Part shown: positions 1 through 12,700 of the stretch, one piece after another
How positions within the stretch are numbered: the stretch's first letter is position 1
Layout of the letters: the number at the start of each line of letters is the position of its first letter
NCBI GenBank assembly: GCA_947568835.1
Contig: OX387607.1
Span: 14,833,701-14,897,700 of the forward strand
DNA from: Protonemura montana
Taxonomy: Eukaryota > Arthropoda > Insecta > Plecoptera > Nemouridae
DNA: 64,000 nt
Direction: 5' to 3'
Notes under the pieces: model-generated
What the model was told of the DNA's origin: nothing
Seen by the model: only the letters and a program-made list of their open reading frames with translations
Databases searched by the model: none
Translations under genes and position numbers: made by a program

Positions 1-727
1 ATCCAAACAAACAATGCAATTATTTGCCGAAATGTATGCACGGTGTCAAACAAGTCCAGCGGCGACATATCGGCAACTTCTCCTCCTTATGGCAGCACAC
101 GTTGTCGTTGCCTGATGTATGATGTGCATAGAGCGTTTTTCAAATCGAACCAAAGATTCTAAATTTGAATGACATGCACCGCATCTAGTTTTGTGATCGT
201 TTAAATAAGTCTTAAAATCCGCATAATAAGTTGTGGGCCGTGTTTTGTTAAACACCACGCCGCGGACTCGCGGTCTCGCGAAGTGAGAACGACACTCTGA
301 ATGCAGTCCTCCGACGATGCGATCCCGTCGACTTGGTCTGGGTGACCTGTCGACGGAGGAAGACCCGAGGATTTGTCAAAATGATAAAGTTACTGGGGGC
401 AAGAAGGGCAAGATAGAGTCCTTTCTATTGAAACACTTACATGCCTCGCAGAATCCAGCGAGCGGTTAGTGCCATCGGGAGCAAATAACCGTGGTAACAT
501 AAGAAAGCAGAACTGAGAAGATCTGTCCGGCGATCTCAGAATCTCCATGGCTACCAAACGTTGAATCTACCATTGAACCTAATATATTTGTTTTTAAAGT
601 TGGCAAGTAAAATTGATGTGTATATGTAGCGCGTGTACTGAGACATGACGGGTGCTGCCTGCTTGCCTCCCTGCCATTATCTATGTCTTTACCGTGGTAC
701 TGACGGCCTACTGTTGCCATGTTACAG
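1..727. other. Region upstream of the first recognised cytospin exon
   Basis: CpG-containing sequence without a convincing reading frame or repeat. If 728-799 is the first coding exon, this holds part of a 5'-UTR intron or the promoter. Nothing in it can be assigned. Confidence 0.5.
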
Positions 728-799
728 GATGCAGCGCAGAGAGGTGGCCATGCCTCAAGAGGAACCACCGAGGAAGCCGTCGTCTGCGGTGTCAGTGAG
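728..799 (+). CDS. Candidate first coding exon of the cytospin gene
   Basis: A short exon bounded by a good acceptor (TGTTACAG before 728) and a consensus donor (GAG|GTGAGT at 799/800). The frame beginning at ATG 729 reads [19 protein letters not shown] and then AVSV. It ends in phase 2, exactly the phase with which the 7998-8216 exon opens. The composition (basic, Pro and Ser rich) resembles cytospin N-termini. The ATG is the second base of the exon, so the true start could lie in an upstream exon outside the window, with this Met internal. This is inference from splice signals and phase only, with no homology check. Confidence 0.55.
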
Positions 800-3700
800 G
801 TGAGTTGCACCAAGCTTCGGTCGCCAAGTGCTGGGGCTTGCCAGGGCGGTAGGTCCTGTCGCACACAACCGAATTTGGTGCTCAAAGTTAGCTGTAGCAG
901 TCGAGTTTGCTTTTGGGAAAGTGTATCCTGTCAAAGAAGGTAGTTGTACATTTTGGCGATATAAAGATGTTTCTCGCATTTACGACGTTTGATAGGCAGT
1001 CGAGTGTTTTTTTTTTTTTTTTTTTTTTTGTGAATGTGCTTTTTCAAATTTCCGTTGACATGGGTACATTTTCTGAAATAGCATGCAGTAAGTTATCGCG
1101 TCTAATTCATGTTCGTCACTCCGCCATTCCAAGCCATATTTTAGTTTTAAATACGATTATTTCTTCATAGAACCAAAGAAGTGCCAGTAAATTTAGTTCG
1201 TTGAAATGTGTAATTGCGTTGCGGATTCTGTAAGCACATCTTCCGGTGAACAGTTCTTGAAGACCGCCTGCCGAGGTAACGTAGCTGCCGACTTGAGCTG
1301 TGTACGATTTCCGTTGTAAGCATCGGAGTCGCATGCGTTTCATCTTATATATTCCGTAGGAAATTTGCAGATGAGGCTGTTTCTGCGAGGCGTAAGGTGC
1401 GTAGTGCTAGAAAAAGACTGAGTAGTGGTTCTTGTATATGTAGGTCCTTTTCAGTTCTGATCCACGAACATATATTTCGACATCGTCGTACGATTTTTCA
1501 CGATTTTTGAACGTGCTCCTGTCCACTGCTAGTTGCGAAACCTTTCGCTCCTCACCGAATTTTGTTCGCGTTTGAAACGTGCGATTTAACATTTGTTGCG
1601 GGCGGTCCTACGCGAGCCCAGTATCAAATGTGAGTTAATTACGGAGGCGCAAGATTTTCAATTTCTTTGATAATTAATTGTGTTCGTGTTCGTGCGTTGA
1701 ATCTCTCGGGCGCCGCTCGTTTTGTCCTCGAGACGGTGAAGATACTCGCTCGTCTTCTGTCCACGCCAAGCTTTCGACGATCCTCCCCCAGCCTTCATCT
1801 CATATAACACTTCTTATGCCTTCCTCTCCGCTGAGTGATTTTTCCTCCAATTGGTTTCATATTTCGGCCGATTTTCGTGGTTGGTATTTTTGTGTTGCGG
1901 ACATGGTCTCTAATCTTACACTGTCTACATGCTCGGTCACGGATGCCGGTCCAGCGAGTACATGCCGATTGAAATTTGCCTATTAAATTCAATTGCACGT
2001 ACCTTTTTTTCTCTATATATAATACCTATATATATATATATTTTTTTTTTTTTCGAAAATGATGGGCCATCTCATGTATTGCTGGTATTAAATTTCGAAT
2101 TCTCGCGGCCGTTGTGATCGCCGATCGGTAAATACTGTTTCGTTTTTCGGCCAGTCACGATCCGTCGTTTCTTTGGGCATTTGGGCTGTGTCTTTGGGTC
2201 CCGCCGCGTCGGCAAATCCTGCAGTTGGTTGGTGGGCAAGATCTGCACTCTGCCTGTACGCCCTTCGTGCTGTCCAGATCCGCCCGTTTGCGACCGCGGC
2301 TGCAAAAAAAAAACTAAACACAAGGCTAATTTGCATAATATTCTTCTATCTCGCTTCAACATATCGCTGTGTTATATACTCTCGATAATTGGATAATAAA
2401 CATTGTAATAGAAAGAAAAAGAAACGAGTTGGTCGAATGTAACAACGTGTTCGAACGTTCATGGATTAGCCTTGCGTCGATGAAATATATAATTACAACA
2501 TACGATATGTACCTACATATTTAAGATGCATGTTTCTAATAAAATTAGCGCATTCGCTTATGGTCGTCGAAAAGATTCGCCGACACCGTGGACGGCACTT
2601 TTATTGCAGCCGCCTTTTTTGTTCCCCCAGTGCAACGAGCTCGCCGGGCTGGGCGTAGCGATTGTAAAATCGGAAACGACCGGCAAAATAATTGCCGCTT
2701 CGTGGCATGTCTGTGATAATATATTTTTGCAATTAGCGTTTTATTTGCCATTATTACGGCTGATTGCGACCATGCCTGGGCCTGGTCATTGCCTCGCGTT
2801 GCGTCACCTCGCCGTAGTCTCGCTACAACAGACATTCATTAGCATATTCATTGCACAATGCTATCGTGTTTTTTTGATAACCCCTGGGTCATACGCTGCT
2901 TTGTAAAGGCGTGCAAGGGGTCGTCTCGTTTCGGAATGGTTCGGTCCATCGTGGACGAGTTCGGTTCGGTAGACATTTTACGATCGGGCTTCATTCGGGT
3001 ATCTTTTGAATGAGGTGCAGCTACGATTTGTTGTCGACTATTAACGTGGAATGATGACATCTAAATAGTTTCGATCTGGGCGTGTGCGGAACGTCGTCTT
3101 GGTCACGTGACTATCGAAACAACGCGACAAGTGTCTGAAATATTTTACAAACGCCATCGCTTCGGGTGAGTCACTTGTTTGTTTTTCGGTTTAGTTGATT
3201 TTCATTTCGTATTTTGTAGATTTTTGCTTTTGCCAATGGTTTCCATGTGACCGGCTAAAGAGCATCGCTGTTCATCGATTTATGGTTTTACCTTTCATCG
3301 CAAGGTTTCTTTGGTATATTTCCGTAACATCTACTGTAAAGCCGTATAGTTTCCGAATCTGGATGTGCAGAAACCTTACAAGGCACAAGAAGCCAAAACA
3401 AATTTAAGAAAAAAGCATAGGCAATGTTTCTACATTTATAGCGGTTAACCGTGCTCCTCGTGTAAACAGACCGAACTCGAAACCGAAAGCACTTCCTGTT
3501 AAAGTGACTTTGTTACCGTTTCCTTTACACAATGGCCGTTAATAATTCGATGTCAACTTCACCTAAAAGCAATTCAGCCATAATCATTGATCACCACTGC
3601 CTTTTAACGAGTGCAAACAATCGCCCAACAGGCAGTCCTTGGTGGACGTTGCGTGCACACTCTGTTTAGCTCTTCGGATTGGTGCGCACGATTGTTTGGG

Positions 3701-6700
3701 TGTTGTCTCAATCTCATATCTGTGATGTATGGCGGCGACAATGTGTGCAGTCTTGAGGTAGAAGAAAGCAAGGTAGTCTACCCAGCATCTTGCCAGCATC
3801 TCGGGCGAACGCATGGGAGGACGAGACGACGTCGAGGCGTGGTCGGGATCGCGTCGAAAAACACCGTCGCGCGGCTGTGAGCACATTCCATCGCGAACCC
3901 ACTTGCTATTTGTCTTTACGTCATCTTTATATTGGTGCACGGCGATGTGATGCATTCGATGGGTGAAGACATGCAGACTCTAGCTTTGGTAATGTGTTGT
4001 GATGTTAATTAATTGTGTAGGCTAGAAGTAATTGGGGCAAGGGCTTATTGGTTATAAGATGTACTACGCGAAGAAAACGTGCGATCGCCTTGGAATTGAA
4101 GACATTTTCATTCGTGATGTGTTTCAAAACGGTTAAAGGGGGTACACCAGCTGGAACTGCTAAACTTTTAGAAAATAACATCACTCTGAAAGTGAACAAG
4201 ATCAATGGCAACTCGATTGGGTCAGGACGTGATGGGTTTGTTTTTAAACAGGTAGCTTCCTGCAAAAGGGGAGTACATAATCACTTTTCCAGCTAACGAT
4301 TTCGCTCGAAAAATCATAACCGGCTGCTTCATCATAACTGTACTCGCCAAACGATCGGATGCCTGTGCAAATCGTCGAGCCTGTTTTACGGCTCCTGTAA
4401 TTAGCGTTCGATAATTTCATGCTATTATTTAATCGCAAAAATTAAATCACTTTCGTCTCGGATGTGTAGTATGTTGCGATGCCTCGGTCTGGGGTAACGG
4501 GGGACGCGTGATTGGACGATTGCGATCAATTAATCATCATGATCCATTGCTTTACCATTGGTTTTTGAGTGCTGGCGTTTGGAATCGTGACCCAACGCAT
4601 CGACGTACCCAGGAATCCTTGAAAACTTTTCAAATTCCTGGAACTTATGTGTGCCAAGGAGCAAAGATTGTTTGCATTTTTTTGTGAGGGGGTTGTTTAT
4701 GTGGTAAAGTTAAATTATCACCGATTTGAACTTCGTTTAAAATACAGTGCCCCGTTATGTTAAACCAGTTTCTTAACTAGGGGCGGGTGAATTGCTCGGT
4801 GAAATGAGAATTGACCATTTCCTCAAATTTCTTCTTGACTTCTGCATATTTCCAGTGCACCCCACTGCCCTAAAATACGAATAATTTGTCTCTTAAAAGA
4901 TTGTCAGCACCGGGAGCAGTCTTCTAAGCTAGGGAATGATAAGTAAGACCGTCGGCATGCCGGGCCTTGTCACCTAAGTTCGTATGTGTTCTTGAAGATC
5001 CATTTCAAACACAGGGTGTCGCCTCCTAGGCAAGGCGAGGCTTAAATGGCTATTTCAGTGCTATGACCTTGCAGAGACCTTGCAGAGACTAGCAGGGAGC
5101 CGAGGGTGACAAGGTGCCGCCACGTGGACTGACAGCTGTCAGTGGAATATGTCAGACATTGGTGACTTTTGAATAGCGCTGAGACCCATGGAGTTGTACG
5201 ACCTTGTCCAACGACCGACAGCGTCATTCCCTATGTGTGATTGATATTTACCCTGCTATTTGACAAAATTATATAATTATTACAGTTGTTAGTTATTATA
5301 ATTGTAATAATTATTACACGCATAATATCACGTTGGGTGTAAAATGAAACAAAATGACACGGTATGTCTTACCTATTAACCCAATGGGCAGGTTTTTTAA
5401 TCATTTTATTTTTTAAGATTTTTGTTTTGTAAACTGATAGAAAACATTCCTTTTAAGGCATATGTCGTTAAAAATGATCCGTCATCCTCTTCATACTCCT
5501 TTGACGCAACCAATTTCTTCCACACTTCTTTCTTTAATCATCAACTTTCTTTCTCTTTATTTAATTTCATCTTCCTCCTCTTTCCTACATATCTGCTTGT
5601 AATTTCTCCATCCATCTTTTTCTTGGTCATCCCCTTTTCCTTTTCTTATATTCAATCTTTAAATCCTTTTTTGACCAAATTAAAATCTTAAAAACTGTAA
5701 GAAAATGAATAAAATAGGCATAGGACAAAAAAATCCTTTCCAATTTTGTCTAAATTTGATATCGCACTACCGAACGGTTTGGCGTGTTGGAAACACCGGT
5801 TCTCGTTAGATCACCGAAGTTAAGCAACACTGCGCTGAGTCAGGTATTGGATGGGTGACCATTATACACATGACCAGTTCTGTTCGGGAGAGAGGTTGGA
5901 GGGATGAAAGTTAGTACAGCAACTTCATTCGCCTTGCTTATCAACCTCTCGACAGCATGGATTTGTGGAGGAATCCTGCTGTTCGAGTTGTACCGTCCTT
6001 CGGAAGGGACGTTAAGCCGGTGGTCCCCTTGGTGCTTTTCGACAGGAGTAGGCTACGTGCCGGCACCTGGTTTCCCCTCCTGCCTTCTAGGCTAGGTTAG
6101 GTTCATCATCATCCTCATCATCCTCATCATCATCCACTCATTCACCGACGCCATTAGACCAGTGCCGCAGGGCCAGTTGTCAAAACAGTGCGTCGTTAAA
6201 CACCACAAATAATAATAATAATTGATATCGCACTGTTTATGCGCAGAAGCCGTACGCAAATCAGCTTGGGCGGATAGAACGAAGAAATAAAAGCACGATT
6301 GAAAAGTTGAGGAAATGTGGGAAATGTTTGAAAAACCGCATGAAAACATAAAAATTCGATTCACGGGGTTGCTAATGATTAAAAAAATAAAAAAAATCGT
6401 GAAGGTTTCTCTTCGTTATGTGTCCCCCTAGCAAGTGTCATCGTTGCCCTCAACATCGTGACATACTACTCGGTAATTGCGTAATACGCGTCGAGTGTCC
6501 CGAGTCCACTGTTCGTATCCCGGATGTGGTATTTGCCCGGTATACGCTAGGGTGTCCACTCGACGACCTCCAACGCGTTGCTATCATATGTTGCGGTCAA
6601 GCTATGTGACTGCCAGGATCTTGCACTATACCGTCTGGGTTTGCGTACGCCTTTGCGTACAAGTTCAATCGTTGGGTTTGCAAGCTTAGTCAGGGTCACA

Positions 6701-9700
6701 TGTCGAATCGTCGACTACTTTACCGAGATACATGGTTGTCGCACTAAAGCGGAGTCACCGTCGTTTCGGATTTCAAGAAATTTAATTTTGTCATATCCCA
6801 GTTTACTCACTTTTAAGACAGGTTACTATCAACGTAACTTTAATAATGCTAACCTCAAAGATTGATACTAACATTATCGACGTTAGATTCGTTTAAAAAA
6901 TACATGTTTTAAATGACAGCCATCAGCGTCTTCTGGTGGTCACAACCCTTACCTTGTGTTGTAAGCTCGTGGGTCGCAGAACGGGTAATATTGGAGCTAT
7001 GACTCGACTACCTACAACGCCAATGACTCAATGGAATTGATTTGTGGGTTGCATTTTTTAACTGCACTGTTTGTTTGACTTGGTTCGAGCGTTGAATCAC
7101 ACGATTTTACAGCGTGAGATTCGCTCATTTAAGTACTGCTAAGTGCAAATGTCAGGCTGAGGCTCGTGAAAGCATTGCATTAATTCTCAGGTTCATTTCC
7201 AACGATGGACCGGCTGTTGTGGGTGTTCAAGATCATCAACACCTTCAATCACTCCAATCGTGATCTCCTCCCCTTCTTTGAGACGCTTGCCGAGTCATTT
7301 CCCTGAGCGTCTTTCGTGTGTTCCGAAGTTAAGCGACAGTGGGCGCGATCGGTTTGTGGATGGGTGACCACCGACTAGGGGTTTGGTTCTGTTTACCACG
7401 GGAAATTATTGCATTCAATCGACAACGCACATACAAATTCATACATGAAATTATCAGTACTGATTCATTAGTGTTCTGAGTCAAATTGGTCAATTTGGGG
7501 TAACTGGTTTTAGGGACTTTTCAATTTCCTGACCGAATGGTTTGCCGTGTTGGAAACACAGGTGCTCGTGAGATTACCGAAGTTCAGCAACACTGTCCTG
7601 GGTCAGGTATTGGATGGGTAACCACTACGCATGCAGTTCGGGTGATAGGTTGGAGGGATGAAAGTTAGTACAGCAACTTCATTCGCCTTGCTTATCAACC
7701 TCTCGGCAGCATGGAGTTGTGCGTGGAAGAATTCGTTTGTTCGCATTGTATCATCCTTAGGAAGGGACGTTAAACCGATGGTCCCCTTGGTGCTCTTCGA
7801 CAGGAATAGGCTATGTGTCGGCACTGGGTTTCCCCTTCTTCCTTCTTGGCTAAGTGAAATTAATCCTCATCATCACCCTCTCATCCACCGACGCCATTAG
7901 ACCAGTGCCGCAGGGCCAGTTGTCAAGAACAACACAACTAACCGCAATCAATGCGGGGGCCCATTTCTGACCGCATTGTTTTCCCGTTTGCTTTCAGACA
8001 CGGCATCGTCGGAGTACGTAGGGTGGCGAAACCGACACTGTCGTCGACGCCCACGCGGACGTCCCGGCTGCGGACCGCGGCAAACAAGCAGCCCCTGTCC
8101 GCTCTGCAGCCAGACGCGGTCGCCAACGCGGTGCAGGCAAGGACGGCCGTTAAAGCGCAGGTCAAGACGTCCGGAGTCACCGGGCGATCGCTGTTTCGGA
8201 CACTCAATCTTCGGCGGTGAGTGATTCCCATCGTTTTCATCCGTCGGGGGTTTAGCCAACTAAAGGCTAATACGTTGTGGCAAATCAGATTCACTGTGCA
8301 GATAATATTGATGGCAGTTACCGTGGTGATACAAAATTACCTTGGAGGATTCTCATAACTAGGAGGGCTTAGATTACTCTTACCAACTCTTCGGGCTCTT
8401 ATGCGAAACCAGTTTTCAAGAATTTCCCTCAGAAAATATGGAAAGAACTAGATGGATGAATTTAGAAGGCTCGTGATTTAAAAACACTGCAGGATTGTTC
8501 CAATATGTCGTCTATGTGGCCGCCATATTTTGTAGATTTTAAGCTCACCTAGGTTTGCATCGACTTCCACCAATTTGTTGTGACATTTTGAAAATTTAAA
8601 TGTTAAACACTAAAGTTTTGACACGGGGATCTGTGACCCTGATCTATTTACGCTGGTGAATGAGTGGGTAATGATGAACTTTACCTTACCTAGAAGGGAA
8701 GAGAGGAATCTTGGTTGCGACTCGAAACCTACTCGAGCACCGAAAGGTCCGTTAAATCAAGATCGACCGCAATTAAAATATTTGAATATTTCGCGGGAAA
8801 ACGATTGTCGCGGTCGCCGCTAGATGGCAGACAAACCACGGTCGGTATTGAATTAGTTTGCGAGGCGACCGATAGATCGCTTGGCTAGCCAACTGTCGTG
8901 CCCGAGCTGTCAAAGTCAAACAGGGTACTTCCACCGACCATGCGTTAACTGAATTTTACCAAAGTATGTGGTTTCGATCTACTCGCTAATTTTCAAATCT
9001 AGCAACCCTTAGTTTCACATGCCACCCTGGTGTTCATTGTGAACGGAATCGTTTGATTGGGGAAAATAAGTACTTTGTCAACCTCTAGATCCACAACTTA
9101 AAATCATCTCTCCTTCACGTGAACGTGAAATCAAGTAGATAACTCGACTCTTCAAACATCTGTCTGGTCCAAATGTTCAAATAACATGTTCCATTTCGAC
9201 TTTGCTGACCGTTATAATCCTAAATAACAACTTCGCGTGGATTTGATACAGATTTCCTAGAATAGAGACTCCCTCGGATTCGTTTCGTACCTGTTTTTTG
9301 TTTTTATTGGTTAATTAAAAAAAAATGTGCAGTTTCGTTGCCGTGTTAATTGTCAATTGCCTCTCGAGACAGCGACGTCGTCGTGACCGGGCGTATTTTG
9401 TGCTCACACGAAATTAATCGAAGACGATTGCACCCGATGTTGGTACCACTAGCTGGCCGCGGCGCGTTCATGCTGAGGTCAACTGTTCGGGTGGCATGGA
9501 CGTCCTCTTCATTTCGCAAGAAGACCAGACAATAATGTTTATAAAGAAGACCACTTCTGCCGTGTTGCCACGATTGTGCGACATCACGGTCTTCAACTTC
9601 CTCCAGGCTGCGACGGACGGCTCGTGTACTTTTCGAGATCGAATTTTGTCTGGAAAGATAATCTAGAGCAACGGCGTTTAACTTTCTTAGTGGCTTCGGT

Positions 9701-12700
9701 TATTTTTGTTTTGTTTTCGTTGCATACCTGAGGATATTCAATCTTTTTGCTGGGGATTGTGTTTGGGATTATTGCTTCAGTGGTTTTTTAGGACACTTTA
9801 GATTGGCCAGTTTTTTTATGTTAGTCACCGCATTATGATTGCATCGCGTTTTCTTATGCTTTTCGAATGTGCATCCGAATGCTTGCTACGTTTCACGGTC
9901 AACGCGTTTTGCATCCACACGTAGATGGCAAGTTTCTAACGCCGCTCGATTTCATTCTGAATAAAATCTAAGTTTCTAGTGATCCGGCTCAACTTGCCAC
10001 TCCCAAAATGTTCCGAGAAATGTAAAGAGCCATTGCTCATTGCTATCGCCTCATTCCTTATTGGCGCTAGCCTGATGGTCACGTCAATCGATTTCCTATT
10101 CTCGAGTCAATCATCAAAGTATAGATAATTTTCTCCGTGATTATCAATTATCTTGCAATTTAAATGCAAATCGGCCGTGAATTCTTCTTCCCACTCGTCC
10201 GCGAGGAGTAATCGCACCATCTTGCCAGCGATTCAGATAGAGAAGAAGATAAAAACAGATAAAAGCTCGTCGGGAGAGTCTCCGAACATCTGAAATATCA
10301 TTATTGACAAGTAAATTCTAGAAACATGCTGTCAGTTTGAAACCAGAGCATGAACCGATGACATTCCACATTTTGATTAGCTGCGGGTGAGGCTGTGACA
10401 CTGATTCCGTTTCGTCGGTCTTCGTGCATTCCACGTTTTTCATCCGATTTTGTTGTCAGTTTCCACAAGAAAAAAAAAATCTTCTGGCCGCTCGCAAACA
10501 CGGCCACACCTTGACCACAAGTTCGCTTGGCACCGTCCAATAAATAACGATATTTTAATAAACATAACTTATAAAATGCGCGCCTCACGTGTTTAATTTA
10601 CTAATAACAAGTTATAACACCTGTAGATCTGAACAGGCTTTCGGAACGTCGAAATGGTCGGCTACACGAGTTGATTCATTTCACGAATGCTTAATCCTAT
10701 TAGCTGTAGCTGAGAGTTGTGTGGCTTTTATAATGAGGATACATCTGAATGGGAGGAATGTATTAATAAATTCGATCCTATCGGCTACCAAGATGGAAGA
10801 AGCTTAGCGGTGTGGTACACACAAGGATGAAATAGGGCGTTGTTTCATGAGTGATGACAGCTATGTCAATGTAACTCATAGCTACCCTACGAGTTTGTTT
10901 TTGGGAAGTGTTCTTCTGCCAATTGGCAGTGATCCTGTTTGACTTTATGTGCACGGACGCGAGCAACGGTCTTGGGGGATAAAACTTCCCGAGGGAACGT
11001 TCGGCGGCTCCTGGGACAGTGTTTTAAAACTGTTGCATGGCACTATATTTTTTGTTTGAATGCGCATAGAGATAGTTTTTTTTTAAAGGTAGTTTCCGAT
11101 TTTTTTCTACAGAAATTTAGGCTACTAGAATAATTCTTTTAATTCTAGCTAATAGCTAATTCAGTGCTAATTCTAGCACTGAACTGCATTCCATCGTGAA
11201 CATGGAATGGATTTTCTTCACTCAGAAGGTAAATGCACTCTCGAGGTCTTGAGCTATGCACGTGCATACTTACCAAATTACTTGCTATGGTACGTCCCGA
11301 AAACTCTGGTGCATTCTTCAGATTTCAAGTGACACGTAGAAAGATCTTTGTTCCATTCGTGTTTATCTTGGTTAACTGTGCAAAGTATTCTTTGCCAATT
11401 TCGCGCCAACCCAAAGGTAGCGTTTCCCCCTTATCTCTGCAAAACATCCGGTATAGACGGAAATTAAAAAATGTTCTCTTAGATAATTGCACTGGAACAG
11501 AGTGCTGAGTTATTATGGGCATATAAACCCAATTGTTCTATTCATTCCGAAATCGAGAGTCGTCTCTCTCTTACCATAGATACACATATCGGCTATTTAC
11601 AACGCAAGCTTATCTCTGCTAACAATACCTCTCTAATGTTGAACCATGTGTACCCGTTCTGGATCGCGTTATCTGGACGCGGGGCGGAAGCTCAAAGCGT
11701 TAACATTAGAGAAGAAATTTATGTGGCGATAATTTTTCTGACAACCAATATCGATTGGTTGGGAAGATATTATATGTCACTCGGCAGCTTTCTCCCTTCC
11801 CCAGTTAACGACTTTGCTTTCCAACGATTCCAACTTGGTATTTGAGACTGTACCAACAGATTAGGATGGTCTATCTGTGAGTGGTTCGTAATGTAGATCG
11901 CCTCCCTCTGTGGATCTCGCAGCAAAGCCTTATCATTCGATGGCAGGGGCATCTGTATTGAGCAAACTATGACTCACATCATCTCTTCGCTTGTGCTTTT
12001 TTCATATCCTCGGTCGTACATGTTTCCAAATTATTTCCCCTCTAGGCGCCTGATCGATGGGTTTGCGATAGCCACCTATACCAACTCCGTTGCTCATAAT
12101 TTTTGGGGCACTTATCTGTTCTTTATTTGCAATGTGACCATTGCACTAGCATTTTGCACTAGCCTAGCACTAGCCTAGCACTAGCACGTGGCGTCGGCAG
12201 ATTCGAAAATCGTCAACCCCGCGGGTCGATAGCAGACGTCTGTGTAAACCGCGACAAGGGCGGGAGTCGAACGGGAGTCCATTCGATACCGTCGTCGTCT
12301 GGTCAGTTGCACAATCGCGGCGCCGATAGGCATGTTATTGTTCTGTGCCGCAATAGGAGCTTGTTGTCTCTCAATCGTGAGAATCTATCATCTTGTGAAT
12401 CACGGCATTGCAATGGAAGTCGCTTTTTCCTGTAAGAATTGCCACTGAGAAGGAAAAATCCATCGCCAATACAATATTCATAACATCGATAACAATGTGG
12501 GAAGAGTTTTCTATAACTTATTAAAAGTAATTTCTTCAGCAATGTAGATGCCCGGTAGGTATTTTATCGCATTTCGGCATATTTTTGCACATTAAAAATG
12601 TTCTGTATTACTTTCTCGTCATATTCCGGCTAAAGTAATTTATTAAAACGAACGAATGTAGGCGAGTCTGCTTTTAGAGCTACCGTTACGTGCAGTAAAC

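Larger units (their letters stand above)
800..7997 (+). other. Long first intron of the cytospin model
   Basis: No coding exon with paired splice sites and a continuous frame was found. It holds the poly-T run, the E-box at 3102, SINE copies A and B and the divergent 5S-like sequence near 7.3 kb. Long open frames within copies A and B are SINE sequence. Confidence 0.55.

Noticed and set aside
5769-5890. A functional 5S rRNA gene
   Set aside because: The 5S similarity is strong but has internal differences from 5S consensus, and it is fused to a SINE body and tail with a target-site duplication.
5904-6095. Open frame beginning [16 protein letters not shown] that resembles a signal peptide and recurs at 7658 and, antisense, at 57855
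   Set aside because: It lies inside the 5S-derived SINE copies. The recurrence is due to the repeat, the frames end at different points, and SINEs do not encode protein.
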